Source: Subsaxibacter sp. CAU 1640
GTDB lineage: Bacteria; Bacteroidota; Bacteroidia; Flavobacteriales; Flavobacteriaceae
Assembly (NCBI RefSeq): GCF_023156585.1
Contig: NZ_JALNMI010000003.1
Span: 310,001 to 374,000, forward strand
Length of the DNA stretch: 64,000 nucleotides
Direction of reading: 5' to 3'
Below the pieces are notes generated by a model. That model was given only the letters and a program-made list of their open reading frames with translations. It was not told the DNA's origin and searched no databases. The translations under genes and the position numbers were made by a program. Below are positions 44,607 to 53,428 of the stretch, piece after piece; position 1 is the stretch's first letter; every line of letters starts with the position of its first letter.

Positions 44607-47434
44607 AATTACGTTTTTGTCTCCTTTTCTTTTGTTTGAATGCAATGTTCATCTTTGGTCAAAATCAAATTGACATCGATGCACGATTTGATATACCGAA
44701 TAAAACCATAGCAATTAAACAGCATATTCGCTACCAAAACACATCTAATGATACGTTGCAAACCATTTATTTGAATGATTGGAACAACGCTTATTCAAGT
44801 AAAAAAACACCTCTCGCACAGCGATTTTCAGAAGAATTCAGCACCAAGTTTCATTTCGCCAAAAGCGATGAACGTGGCTATACCGTTATTACTTCTTTGG
44901 TAAATGAGGTAAAGGATACATTGACATTCTCAAGGCTTAAAGAACATCCAGATGTAATTGAAGTAGCCTTGGCCAAGCCTCTGAATCCTTCGGAATCTTA
45001 TGACATCTATTTGAACTATAATTGCCTGATTCCGAATGATACTTTTACGAATTATGGTGTGACTAGCAATGGCGAGCTCAATTTAAAATATTGGTATATT
45101 ACTCCTGCTGTTTATAATGGTGCGTGGCAATATTACAGTAATAAGAATTTGGACGATATGTACATTCCTGCGGCAGACATCCAAATCACTGCTGAATTTC
45201 CATTCAATTACGCATTATATTCCGAATTGGACAAAAAAGATCTTCAAAAAACCGATAGTACACAGATACTTACTCTTTTCGGTAAAGACAGAGTCGATAC
45301 AAAATTATTCCTCAACAAATTCCCAAAGTTTAGATATACCCAAACGGATAAGTTTACGCTCATCACAGATATTAGAGAGGAAAGCTTAGAACCGAATGAA
45401 AAAGCTTTGGTGAATGATAAAATTGTTCATTTTATTGATAAAAATCTTGGTTCCTATCCTCACACATTTTTGATGGTTACTGACATTGAATATGGTAAAG
45501 ATCAGTTGTATGGACTGAATCAATTGCCCAATTTTCTGCGTCCTTACCCTAACAGTCTTCAGTATGAATTAAAAACACTGAAAACAGCGCTCAATAATTA
45601 CCTCAACAATACATTGTTGCTCAATCCACGTAAAGATTACTGGCTAAAGGATGGGTTACAGATTTATTATTTGATGAAGTATGTTGAAGAATATTACCCA
45701 GATTTGAAACTTTTAGGTACGTTGTCCAAAGTTTGGGGCATCAGGTCCTTTCATGCAGCAGATTTGTACTTTAACGAACAGTATAATCTGTTTTATACCC
45801 AAATGGCTCGTACCAACAGAGACCAATCACTTGGTACTTCTAGAGATTCCTTATTGAAATTCAACTCAAATATTGCCGGGAAATATAAAGCTGGTATTGG
45901 GTTGAAATATCTGGACGATTTTGTGAATGCCGACATCTTGGAAACTACCATTTTGGAATATTTGGAAGATTCCAAAATGAAACTGACATCGTCTTCAGAA
46001 TTTCAAAAGCTGTTAAACAAAAAAACAGATAAAAATATCGATTGGTTTTTTGATGAATATATCAAAACCCGAAAGAAAATTGACTTCAAGATTACAAACA
46101 TCATCAAAAGTGAAGATTCCATTACGCTGACCATTAAGAACAAACGTCACAACTCAATGCCTATTTCCTTGTTCACATTGAATAATGATTCGGTTGTTTC
46201 GAAACAGTGGATTGAAAATGTCAAGGAAACAAAGACCATTACCATCCCAAGAAACGACATCAACAAATTGGTATTGAACTACGACAACTCGGTACCTGAA
46301 TATAATCTACGTGACAACTGGAAATCTTTGAAAGGCTTTTTCTTTAATAACAGACCTTTGCAATTCAGGCTGATTAAAGATGTCGAAGATCCTTACTACA
46401 ATCAGGTGTTTTTGATGCCTTTGGTTGAATTCAACAACATCTACGACGGAATAACTTTAGGGGCAAAGTTCTACAACCGAACCTTATTGCGCAAGAATTT
46501 CAATTACAAGTTCTCCCCGCAATATGCCACCAAATCTAAAACCTTTACAGGTGGTGGCTCGGTGTATTATACCCATAATTTTGAAGATCAAAATCTTTAT
46601 GATATTTCTTATGGTATAGGCGCTGGCTACTCTTCTTTTGCACAAAATGCATTTGTATCCAAGATCACTCCTAGCCTTTCCTTTAATTTTAGAAATGATG
46701 ATGATTTTAGGAGCAATGAACGCAGCACAATCAACTTGCGTTATGTTGACATTTCGAGAACTGTGGGAGACAATGCCGTCGTTGAAATAACAGATCCAGA
46801 CTATCGCGTATTTAACATTCGATATGTGAATTCCAATTCGGGGATCATCAATTTCAATAGTTGGTTTACCGATTTTCAGGTGGCGAAAAATTTTGGAAAG
46901 TTGTCCATCAATTATGAATACAGAAACTTATCTGAAAGCAATAGACAATTCAATTTTAGATTCTTTGCTGGCACATTTCTCTACAACAAAACCGATGAAG
47001 CCTCTGATTACTTCAGCTTTGCTTTGGATAGACCAACGGATTATTTATTTGATTACAACTATCTGGGTCGTTCGGAATCTACAGGGATTTTTAGTCAGCA
47101 AATCATCATTGCAGAAGGCGGTTTTAAATCAAAACTCTCTCCTGCCTTTGCAAATCAATGGATGACGACAACAAACGTGAGTGCCTCCATCTGGAAATAT
47201 ATTGAAGCTTATGGTGACCTTGGATTGGTGAAAAATAAAGATACAGATGCGAAAGTAGTGTATGACTCGGGTATTCGTCTAAATTTGGTTACTGATTATT
47301 TTGAGCTGTTTTTCCCTGTCTATTCAAATCTGGGATGGGAAATTGGTCAGGAAAATTATGAGCAGAAAATTAGAATCAAATTTACAGTTGATCCTCAGAC
47401 CTTGCTAGGTTTGTTCAGACGTAAGTGGTATTGA
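44603..47434 (+). CDS. M1-peptidase-like protein with degenerate active site, fused to a putative outer-membrane barrel
   Basis: The TTG start overlaps the previous stop (TTGA) and is needed to give the signal peptide (LLFFCLNAMFIFGQ). Residues of about 25-560 resemble the gluzincin M1 aminopeptidase scaffold: an N-terminal beta-saddle and a helical part with YWLKDGLQIYYLMKYVEEYY near 346, where active enzymes read WLNEG. The HExxH site upstream appears replaced (SLQYELKTLKTALNN near 318-332), so zinc catalysis is unlikely. From about 590 to 943 the sequence has amphipathic strands and ends in a Trp-Tyr (FRRKWY), like an outer-membrane beta-barrel. It may be a surface or periplasmic assembly factor. 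The fold call is moderate. Confidence 0.68.
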   Translation: MKLRFCLLFFCLNAMFIFGQNQIDIDARFDIPNKTIAIKQHIRYQNTSNDTLQTIYLNDWNNAYSSKKTPLAQRFSEEFSTKFHFAKSDERGYTVITSLVNEVKDTLTFSRLKEHPDVIEVALAKPLNPSESYDIYLNYNCLIPNDTFTNYGVTSNGELNLKYWYITPAVYNGAWQYYSNKNLDDMYIPAADIQITAEFPFNYALYSELDKKDLQKTDSTQILTLFGKDRVDTKLFLNKFPKFRYTQTDKFTLITDIREESLEPNEKALVNDKIVHFIDKNLGSYPHTFLMVTDIEYGKDQLYGLNQLPNFLRPYPNSLQYELKTLKTALNNYLNNTLLLNPRKDYWLKDGLQIYYLMKYVEEYYPDLKLLGTLSKVWGIRSFHAADLYFNEQYNLFYTQMARTNRDQSLGTSRDSLLKFNSNIAGKYKAGIGLKYLDDFVNADILETTILEYLEDSKMKLTSSSEFQKLLNKKTDKNIDWFFDEYIKTRKKIDFKITNIIKSEDSITLTIKNKRHNSMPISLFTLNNDSVVSKQWIENVKETKTITIPRNDINKLVLNYDNSVPEYNLRDNWKSLKGFFFNNRPLQFRLIKDVEDPYYNQVFLMPLVEFNNIYDGITLGAKFYNRTLLRKNFNYKFSPQYATKSKTFTGGGSVYYTHNFEDQNLYDISYGIGAGYSSFAQNAFVSKITPSLSFNFRNDDDFRSNERSTINLRYVDISRTVGDNAVVEITDPDYRVFNIRYVNSNSGIINFNSWFTDFQVAKNFGKLSINYEYRNLSESNRQFNFRFFAGTFLYNKTDEASDYFSFALDRPTDYLFDYNYLGRSESTGIFSQQIIIAEGGFKSKLSPAFANQWMTTTNVSASIWKYIEAYGDLGLVKNKDTDAKVVYDSGIRLNLVTDYFELFFPVYSNLGWEIGQENYEQKIRIKFTVDPQTLLGLFRRKWY

Positions 47435-47525
47435 TTTTACTTTATAAGTTCAAATCCTAGCCAATCATTTACTTTCAAGAAGCTTATACCCGCAGCGCCA
47501 ATACTAACAACTGATAGTTACAACG

Positions 47526-47556
47526 TTGTAAAAACAATTAAGTTTAGCTAACTTTG
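47526..47556 (+). promoter_or_regulatory. Bacteroidota-type promoter of the E1 gene
   Basis: TTG (47526-47528), 20 bases, TAACTTTG (47549-47556) matches the consensus. The start codon is 23 bases downstream. Confidence 0.65.
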
Positions 47557-47578
47557 CAAACATCCAAAATCACGATTC

Positions 47579-49990
47579 ATGCAAACAGAACCCAACACTA
47601 CAAAAGAGATGACCTTTGAGGATTTTCAAGCCGAAATCCTGAACGATTATAAAATTGCCGTGACCAGTAGAGAATGTAGTTTGTTGGGACGACGCGAAGT
47701 TTTGACCGGAAAAGCCAAATTTGGAATTTTCGGTGATGGAAAAGAGGTACCACAAATTGCCTGGGCAAAGGTCTTTAAAAATGGTGATTTCAGGTCTGGT
47801 TATTATCGCGACCAAACCTTTATGATGGCAATTGGCCAACTCTCCATCCAGCAGTTTTTTGCTGGATTGTATGGTCATCCTGATTTGGCGCACGACCCAA
47901 TGTCTGCCGGACGTCAAATGGGTGGGCATTTTGGCACACACAGTTTGGATGCCAATGGAAATTGGAATGACCTCACCAAACAAAAAAATTCTAGTGCTGA
48001 CATCTCTCCTACAGCTGGGCAAATGCCACGCTTGTTAGGTTTGGCACAAGCCTCAAAAATATATAGACAGGTAAAAGGCATCGATACCACTAATTTTTCT
48101 GACAAAGGAAATGAAGTGGCTTGGGGAACCATCGGTAACGCGAGTACCAGTGAAGGATTGTTCTTTGAAACCATTAACGCTGCGGGTGTATTGCAAGTTC
48201 CAATGGTCATCAGCATTTGGGATGACGAATATGGTATTTCTGTGCACGCCAGACATCAAACCACAAAAGAAAATATTTCTGAAATTCTGAAAGGATTCCA
48301 GCGAGACCACGAACATTCAGGTTACGAAATCATTAAAGTGAACGGTTGGGATTATCCTGCGTTGGTTGAAGCCTATCAAAAAGCATCTCACATCGCAAGA
48401 GAAGAGCACGTGCCTGTGATGATACACGTAGTGGAATTGACACAACCGCAAGGCCACTCGACCTCTGGCTCGCACGAACGCTATAAAAGTGAAGAACGCT
48501 TGGCGTGGGAAGCAGAATATGATTGTAATGCCAAATTCCGAGAATGGATCATCAGCAACAACATTTCTACGGAGGCTGATTTGGAAGCGATGGAAATTAA
48601 CATCAAAAAAGAAGTTAGAGATGGTAAAAAAGCTGCTTGGAATGCATTTGTCCAACCTTTAAAGGCTGAACAAAAAGAAGCTGTTGAGGCGTTAAATGCC
48701 TTGGCTAACTCATCACCTAATGGTGTCTTCATTTCAAAATTAGCAAATGATTTGGATGCCATCGGCGAACCGATCCGTAAAGACATTCTTTCTGCAACCC
48801 GCAAAGCATTGCGTTATGTTGTAGGTGAAACATCCAATGAAAAAACAAGTCTACAACAATGGATCAATTCCTATGTAAGTAAAATTCAACCGAAATACAG
48901 TTCGCATTTACATAGCGAATCCAAACAATCTGCCTTGAATATTTCTGAAGTGAAGCCCTCTTATGATAGCTCTCCTGAAGAAGTGGACGGACGTGTGGTG
49001 ATTCGTGAAAACTTTGATGCCATTTTCAGCAAATATCCACAAGCATTGGTGTTTGGAGAAGATGCAGGACATATTGGCGACGTCAACCAAGGGCTCGAAG
49101 GTTTACAAGAAAAATATGGTGCGTTGCGTATAGCCGATGCTGGTATTCGTGAAGCAACAATTTTAGGTCAAGGCATTGGTATGGCGATGAGAGGCTTAAG
49201 ACCGATTGCCGAAATTCAGTATTTGGATTATATCCTGTACGCCTTGCAAATTATGAGTGATGACCTTGCAACGCTTCATTACAGAACACAAGGCCGTCAA
49301 AAGGCGCCGTTGATCATTCGTACACGTGGACACAGACTAGAAGGCATCTGGCACTCTGGTTCGCAAATGGGAGGTGTTATCAACTTGGTAAGAGGTATAC
49401 ACGTCTTGGTACCTCGTAATATGACAAAAGCAGCAGGATTTTATAATACGCTTTTAGAAGCTGATGAACCTGCGGTAATTGTGGAATGTTTGAATGGGTA
49501 CCGATTAAAGGAGCCTATGCCAAGTAATCTTGGCGAATTTAAAACACCTCTTGGCGTTGTTGAAACCATTAAAGAAGGGACAGACATAACTTTGGTAAGC
49601 TATGGTTCTACCTTACGTTTGGTGGAGCAAGCAGCCAAAGAATTACAGGAAGTCGGCATCGATGCAGAGATTATTGATGTGCAATCCTTATTGCCGTTTG
49701 ATATCAATCACGATATCTTAAAAAGTGTTGAGAAAACGAATCGTGTGATGGTGATTGACGAAGATGTGGCTGGAGGAGCTTCAGCGTTTATTTTGAATGA
49801 AATTATCAACACGCAAGGTGCCTATCAATATTTAGACAGTCAGCCAAAAACCATCACCGCACAAGCACATAGACCAGCTTATGGTACGGACGGCGACTAT
49901 TTCTCTAAACCTTCTGTAGAAGATATTTTTGAAGCCATCTATAAAGTGATGCACGAAGTAAACCCTACAGATTATCCTCAATTGAGATAA
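47579..49990 (+). CDS. Fused E1 alpha/beta subunits of a 2-oxoacid dehydrogenase
   Basis: The 803-residue protein joins an E1-alpha domain (about 1-400) and an E1-beta domain (about 450-803). The alpha half has FGTHSLDANGNW, SADISPTAGQMPRLLGLAQA and the thiamine-diphosphate region GTIGNASTSEGLFFETINAA near 184 to WDDEYGISVHA near 214. The beta half has ALVFGEDAGHIGDVNQGLEG, ADAGIREATILGQGIGMAM, PIAEIQYLDYIL and DEDVAGGASAFIL. Branched-chain 2-oxoacid dehydrogenase is the likely type; E2 and E3 would be elsewhere. The usual GDG of the ThDP motif is GNA here and the closing NN is DD. It is a single-gene unit between a promoter and a strong terminator. Confidence 0.88.
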   Translation: MQTEPNTTKEMTFEDFQAEILNDYKIAVTSRECSLLGRREVLTGKAKFGIFGDGKEVPQIAWAKVFKNGDFRSGYYRDQTFMMAIGQLSIQQFFAGLYGHPDLAHDPMSAGRQMGGHFGTHSLDANGNWNDLTKQKNSSADISPTAGQMPRLLGLAQASKIYRQVKGIDTTNFSDKGNEVAWGTIGNASTSEGLFFETINAAGVLQVPMVISIWDDEYGISVHARHQTTKENISEILKGFQRDHEHSGYEIIKVNGWDYPALVEAYQKASHIAREEHVPVMIHVVELTQPQGHSTSGSHERYKSEERLAWEAEYDCNAKFREWIISNNISTEADLEAMEINIKKEVRDGKKAAWNAFVQPLKAEQKEAVEALNALANSSPNGVFISKLANDLDAIGEPIRKDILSATRKALRYVVGETSNEKTSLQQWINSYVSKIQPKYSSHLHSESKQSALNISEVKPSYDSSPEEVDGRVVIRENFDAIFSKYPQALVFGEDAGHIGDVNQGLEGLQEKYGALRIADAGIREATILGQGIGMAMRGLRPIAEIQYLDYILYALQIMSDDLATLHYRTQGRQKAPLIIRTRGHRLEGIWHSGSQMGGVINLVRGIHVLVPRNMTKAAGFYNTLLEADEPAVIVECLNGYRLKEPMPSNLGEFKTPLGVVETIKEGTDITLVSYGSTLRLVEQAAKELQEVGIDAEIIDVQSLLPFDINHDILKSVEKTNRVMVIDEDVAGGASAFILNEIINTQGAYQYLDSQPKTITAQAHRPAYGTDGDYFSKPSVEDIFEAIYKVMHEVNPTDYPQLR

Positions 49991-50010
49991 GCTATGTAAT
50001 TATAGATTAA

Positions 50011-50046
50011 AAAAAAGCCTTTCAAAAAATTTGAAAGGCTTTTTTA
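50011..50046 (+). terminator. Strong intrinsic terminator of the E1 gene
   Basis: AAAAAAGCCTTTCAA (50011-50025) pairs with TTGAAAGGCTTTTTT (50031-50045); stem of about 15 bases, 5-base loop, T-run included. Confidence 0.93.
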
Positions 50047-50109
50047 TTTATATTTAAAATCATTTTAAATAACAATTACAAGCAATTTTTAACTACTAAC
50101 AACAATCAC

Positions 50110-50490
50110 ATGAAAACAAATTATACCGATTTAGCTTTATTGCTATTAAGAGTAGGGTTCGGAGGTTTTATGCTCACGCACGGCATTCCAAAAATCAATA
50201 TGCTATCTGACCCATCAGCTTTTGGCGATCCTATTGGTGTTGGGTCGACCGTATCTCTTATTTTGGCGCTTATTGGGGAAGTTGTAGCGCCCATTTTAAT
50301 CATTATCGGTTTTAAGACAAAATGGGCAGCCATTCCTGCCATCATCACTATGGGCGTTGCAGCATTTATTGTTCACGCAAAAGATGATTTGGGCACCAAA
50401 GAAATGGCATTACTTTACTTTATTGCCTTTTTAGTGATTTTCTTGGCTGGGCCTGGAAAATATTCCTTGGATGGTTCTAAAGGAAGATAA
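50110..50490 (+). CDS. DoxX-family membrane protein
   Basis: The 126-residue protein has four membrane segments with DoxX features: LLLLRVGFGGFMLTHGIPKI, TVSLILALIGEVVAPILIII, AIPAIITMGVAAFIVHAKDD and MALLYFIAFLVIFLAGPGKY. The final GPGKYSLDG is typical of this family. DoxX proteins are linked to quinone or thiosulfate redox chemistry and to redox stress, but the role is unclear in Bacteroidota. It is bounded by terminators on both sides, so it is a single-gene unit. Confidence 0.9.
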   Translation: MKTNYTDLALLLLRVGFGGFMLTHGIPKINMLSDPSAFGDPIGVGSTVSLILALIGEVVAPILIIIGFKTKWAAIPAIITMGVAAFIVHAKDDLGTKEMALLYFIAFLVIFLAGPGKYSLDGSKGR

Positions 50491-50512
50491 TTCGTTTAAA
50501 TTTAAATGCACT

Positions 50513-50547
50513 AAAGCAGAATGTCCAAAATGACATTCTGCTTTTTT
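50513..50547 (+). terminator. Strong intrinsic terminator of the DoxX gene
   Basis: AAAGCAGAATGTC (50513-50525) pairs with GACATTCTGCTTT (50532-50544), followed by T. A perfect 13-base stem with a 6-base loop. Confidence 0.92.
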
Positions 50548-50715
50548 ATGTTCATACAGCATCATTAGATCATTAATGATAGAACACAATTAAGAATATA
50601 AATCAACGTAAGGAGAAATTTGATATCTAAAATCAATTATATTTATGTTAAAAACTAGATCCAGGTATAGTTTATAAAGCTTCAAAATAAATATGCTATC
50701 TAAAAATCGCCTGAA

Positions 50716-51446
50716 ATGAGAGATCTCAATTATGTTTTTTTAGTATTGGCTCTTATTGCTGAAATCGTTGGGACTATTGGTGGTTTCGGCTCTTCAGTGT
50801 TTTTTGTTCCCATTGGCAATTTCTATTTTGATTTTCATTCGGTGTTGGGTCTTACGGCATTGTTTCATTTGTCGAGCAATTTGAGCAAAATCTTCCTTTT
50901 TAAAAAAGGCCTGAATAGGCGTCTACTGCTTACCATAGGCGTGCCTTCTGTGTTGTTTGTTATAGTTGGCGGATTGATTTCGAAGTATATTAAAACCGGT
51001 TATTTAGAATTAATATTGGGCTTTTTTCTCGCTTCGTTAAGTCTGTTTTTTTTAATAAGAAGTAAAACAGTCATAACGCCTAATGACAAAAATGCGGTAA
51101 TCGGTGGAACTTTTTCTGGTTTTTCTGCTGGACTCCTCGGTACAGGAGGTGCGATAAGAGGTCTGACATGGCTGCATTTAATCTAGAAAAGAGCGTGTTT
51201 ATAGCTACTTCAGCATTTATCGATTTTATGATAGATTTTTCGAGGACCTTTGTGTACTATAATAATGGCTACATTCATAAGCATGACTTAAAGTATGTAC
51301 CATTTTTGTTCGTCATTGGTGTTTTAGGTACTTATATAGGCAAACGCATTCTAAAACATATTCCGCAAGAGAAGTTTCGAACTATTTCACTGGTATTGAT
51401 TTTATTGATTGGGTTGGTTACAATAGTGCAACAGATTTTGAGATGA
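50716..51446 (+). pseudogene. TauE/SafE-family sulfite exporter gene broken by a one-base frameshift
   Basis: Two overlapping frames together make one TauE/SafE permease of about 243 residues. Frame one (50716-51186) starts IAEIVGTIGGFGSSVFFVPI and runs through GLLGTGGAIRGLT, then shifts to an early stop. Frame two takes over at 51168 with MAAFNLEKSVFIATSAFIDF and runs to 51446 with the final membrane helices. The join lies at CTGACATGGCTG (near 51163-51174), where one A lost before ATGG would restore the reading frame. Both halves look otherwise intact, so the event is recent or a sequencing error. The second frame has its own ATG, so a split protein is not excluded. The intact family exports anions such as sulfite or taurine-derived compounds across the inner membrane. 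Confidence 0.75.
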
Positions 51447-51516
51447 ATCAATTACCATTTTGTCATCAACCATCTGTAAGTTGTCAAAACTATTGACATT
51501 TCAGTCAATTAAGTAG

Positions 51517-51801
51517 ACATTTTTGTCTACTCTTTGAACATTTTTGTCTACTTTTTTGACATTTTTGTGTATTCTGTGGACATTTTTGTGTATTCTGTGG
51601 ACATTTTTGTCTACTCTTTTGACATTTTTGTCTACTCTTTGGACATTTTTGTCTACTCTTTGGACATTTTTGTCTACTCTTTGGACATTTCTGTCTACTC
51701 TTTGGACATTTTTGTCCACTCTTTGGACATTTTTGTCTACTCTGTTGACATTTTTGTCTACTCTTTGGACATTTTTGTCCACTCTTTGGACATTTTTGAC
51801 A
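51517..51801. repeat. 21-bp tandem repeat array, 13 full units plus a partial
   Basis: The unit ACATTTTTGTCTACTCTTTGG repeats at an exact 21-base period from 51517 to 51789, with a 14th partial unit after. Units differ by point changes only, no insertions or deletions. Because 21 is divisible by 3 and the unit lacks stops in several frames, both strands have open frames; the minus strand would give a VDKNVQR heptad and the plus strand FVYSLDI. Neither strand has an ATG or a clear ribosome site at the array start. The rest of the gap between 51447 and 51985 shows nothing else. Confidence 0.9.
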
Positions 51802-51985
51802 CCAATAATAATTATTTAGTCATATTTATTGATCAAATGATTAAACTGATCGACAGCTATTTAATTCGATTCAGCATTTATGTTATTGAGGGATTCAGCT
51901 CAAATAATGATGCTCTTTCATGGAACCATCACGACTTTTCAGCAATTTCACTAACTTGCTGTCTACAATTTTAATTGTCCACAAT

Positions 51986-52336
51986 ATGACCAAACATCGC
52001 ATCTATACCATGGCATTTTCGGGTGTGTATCCGCACTATATTACTAAAGCTGAAAAAAAAGGACGGAGCAAAGACGAGGTAGACACTATAATACGTTGGC
52101 TTACGGGCTATACACAAGAAGCCGTTGAAAAGCACCTTGAGCAGAAAACTAATTTTGAAGATTTTTTTGACCAAGCACCTCAACTTCATCCGAATGTTTC
52201 AAAAATTACAGGTGTTATATGTGGCTATCGCATTGAGGAAATTGAAGACCCTTTGATGAAAAAAGTACGCTATCTGGACAAACTGATCGATGAGCTCGCG
52301 AAAGGCCGCCCGATGGAAAAAATACTGCGGACTTAA
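51986..52336 (+). CDS. DUF2200 family protein
   Basis: I chose the ATG at 51986 (116 residues) because family members start [17 protein letters not shown]; an upstream in-frame ATG at 51920 would add 22 unrelated residues. Further conserved parts are [42 protein letters not shown] and [23 protein letters not shown]2200 proteins are small cytoplasmic proteins found in many bacteria, function unknown. It is followed by a strong terminator, and preceded by the 21-bp repeat array 185 bases upstream. Confidence 0.88.
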   Translation: MTKHRIYTMAFSGVYPHYITKAEKKGRSKDEVDTIIRWLTGYTQEAVEKHLEQKTNFEDFFDQAPQLHPNVSKITGVICGYRIEEIEDPLMKKVRYLDKLIDELAKGRPMEKILRT

Positions 52337-52348
52337 GCACAAAGAAAA

Positions 52349-52378
52349 AGCCAAATTCAACATATGTGAATTTGGCTT
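52349..52378 (+). terminator. Intrinsic terminator after DUF2200
   Basis: AAGCCAAATTCA (52349-52360) pairs with TGAATTTGGCTT (52367-52378), a 12-base stem. The T-run after it is weak (CTCTCT), and A-run before it could serve the convergent gene on the minus strand. Confidence 0.7.
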
Positions 52379-52417
52379 CTCTCTAAATAATCCTCAAAAG
52401 ATTATTTCAACCAACTA

Positions 52418-52672
52418 TTAATTGTTCCGCAGCGCATTGATCAATTCATTTTTGTTCATCTTGCTGCGTCCGTCAATACCAACTTCTTTCGCTTTATCAT
52501 AAAGCTCTTGCTTGGTCCTATCTTCATAGGTACTCGCCTTTCCTCCTTTTTCACCGGGATTCTTGGTGTTGGCAATTCGGGCTGCTTTTTGTTTACTATA
52601 GCCTTCATCTCGTAGCGCTTCATAGCGCTCATCATTTTTGATGCTTGGCCCGTGATTTTTTTGAGGTGCCAT
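52418..52672 (-). CDS. Small Rho-N/SAP-like domain protein
   Basis: The 84-residue basic protein has an N-terminal part with GPSIKNDERYEALRDEGYSK and AARIANTKNPGEKGGKAS, followed by TKQELYDKAKEVGIDGRSKM and NKNELINALRNN, which fit the short helix-extended-helix motif of the Rho N-terminal or SAP domain. Such small proteins (DUF7218-like) are common in bacteria and may bind nucleic acid. It is 48 bases downstream of the DJ-1/PfpI gene on the same strand, so the two may be co-transcribed in a stress unit. Confidence 0.82.
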   Translation of the reverse strand: MAPQKNHGPSIKNDERYEALRDEGYSKQKAARIANTKNPGEKGGKASTYEDRTKQELYDKAKEVGIDGRSKMNKNELINALRNN

Positions 52673-52720
52673 AGTCTGAAAATTTAAGTTGTTTTAAAAT
52701 TAGTTGTTATCAAACGAAAC

Positions 52721-53281
52721 TTACGCCGTTTGTTCTTCGTGTTTACCTTCGTAAACTTCCTCTACCAACTTGTCATTGAATGCTTTCAAATCATTTGGTG
52801 TACGGCTCGTTACCAATCCTTCATCTACCACTACTTCTTCATCTACCCAATTGGCACCAGCATTGATCATATCTCTTTTGATTGAGCTAAAAGATGTGAT
52901 CTTACGTCCTTTCAGTACATCTGCTTCAGCCAAGATTTGTGGTCCGTGGCAAATAGCTGCTACTGGTTTATGATTTTCAAAGAATGATTTTACGAAAGAA
53001 ATCGCTTTATCATTTCTTCTCAATTTATCAGGATTGATAACACCTCCTGGCAGCATTAACGCATTGTAATCAGATTGACTGACTTCATTCAAGGTTTTAT
53101 CTACCTTATATGAGTTGCTCCAATTTCCATCGGCCCAACCTTTTATCTCGCCAGACTCTTCAGAAACTATATGAACCTCTGCTCCTGCTTTCTCAAGGGC
53201 TGCTTTTGGTTCTCTCAATTCACTTTCTTCAAATCCGTCAGTTGCCAAGATTGCAACTCTTTTTCTATTTAAGTTTTCCAT
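52721..53281 (-). CDS. DJ-1/PfpI family protein (class I glutamine amidotransferase-like)
   Basis: The 186-residue protein has the nucleophile elbow AAICHGPQILAEADVLKG with the catalytic Cys near residue 112, the early Glu in GFEESELREPKAALEKAG, and NALMLPGGVINPDKLR. These fit the PfpI/YhbO branch of the DJ-1 superfamily, which has members described as deglycases, glyoxalases or chaperones. The C-terminal GLVTSRTPNDLKAFNDKLVE is typical. A stress role is likely; the reaction is not clear. It precedes the Rho-N-like gene. Confidence 0.9.
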   Translation of the reverse strand: MENLNRKRVAILATDGFEESELREPKAALEKAGAEVHIVSEESGEIKGWADGNWSNSYKVDKTLNEVSQSDYNALMLPGGVINPDKLRRNDKAISFVKSFFENHKPVAAICHGPQILAEADVLKGRKITSFSSIKRDMINAGANWVDEEVVVDEGLVTSRTPNDLKAFNDKLVEEVYEGKHEEQTA

Positions 53282-53428
53282 TGTTGTTTTGGTTTTATAA
53301 TTAATAATTAATTTCTAACACTAATTTACCATCATAAAGAGCGAAAGTCAAGAAAAACACAGGGTTTAACCTAACTTTAGCGATTAATGTTAAAACATCT
53401 TAAAATGAAGAATTCAGAAGAAAAATTG

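Noticed and set aside
47570-48022. Minus-strand 150-codon frame opposite the E1 gene.
   Set aside because: Antisense to a strongly conserved coding region; product has no signal or domain features.
51501-51782. Minus-strand VDKNVQR heptad frame through the repeat array as an annotated gene.
   Set aside because: It lacks an ATG, begins inside the repeat and has no flanking coding signal. It is kept as a finding, not as a CDS.
51517-51801. CRISPR array.
   Set aside because: The units are contiguous 21-base tandem repeats with no unique spacers, and no cas genes lie nearby.
51534-51974. Plus-strand 146-codon frame through the 21-bp repeat array.
   Set aside because: It starts at TTG without a ribosome site, is made of the repeat unit only and continues into unrelated sequence; it exists because the unit length is a multiple of three.
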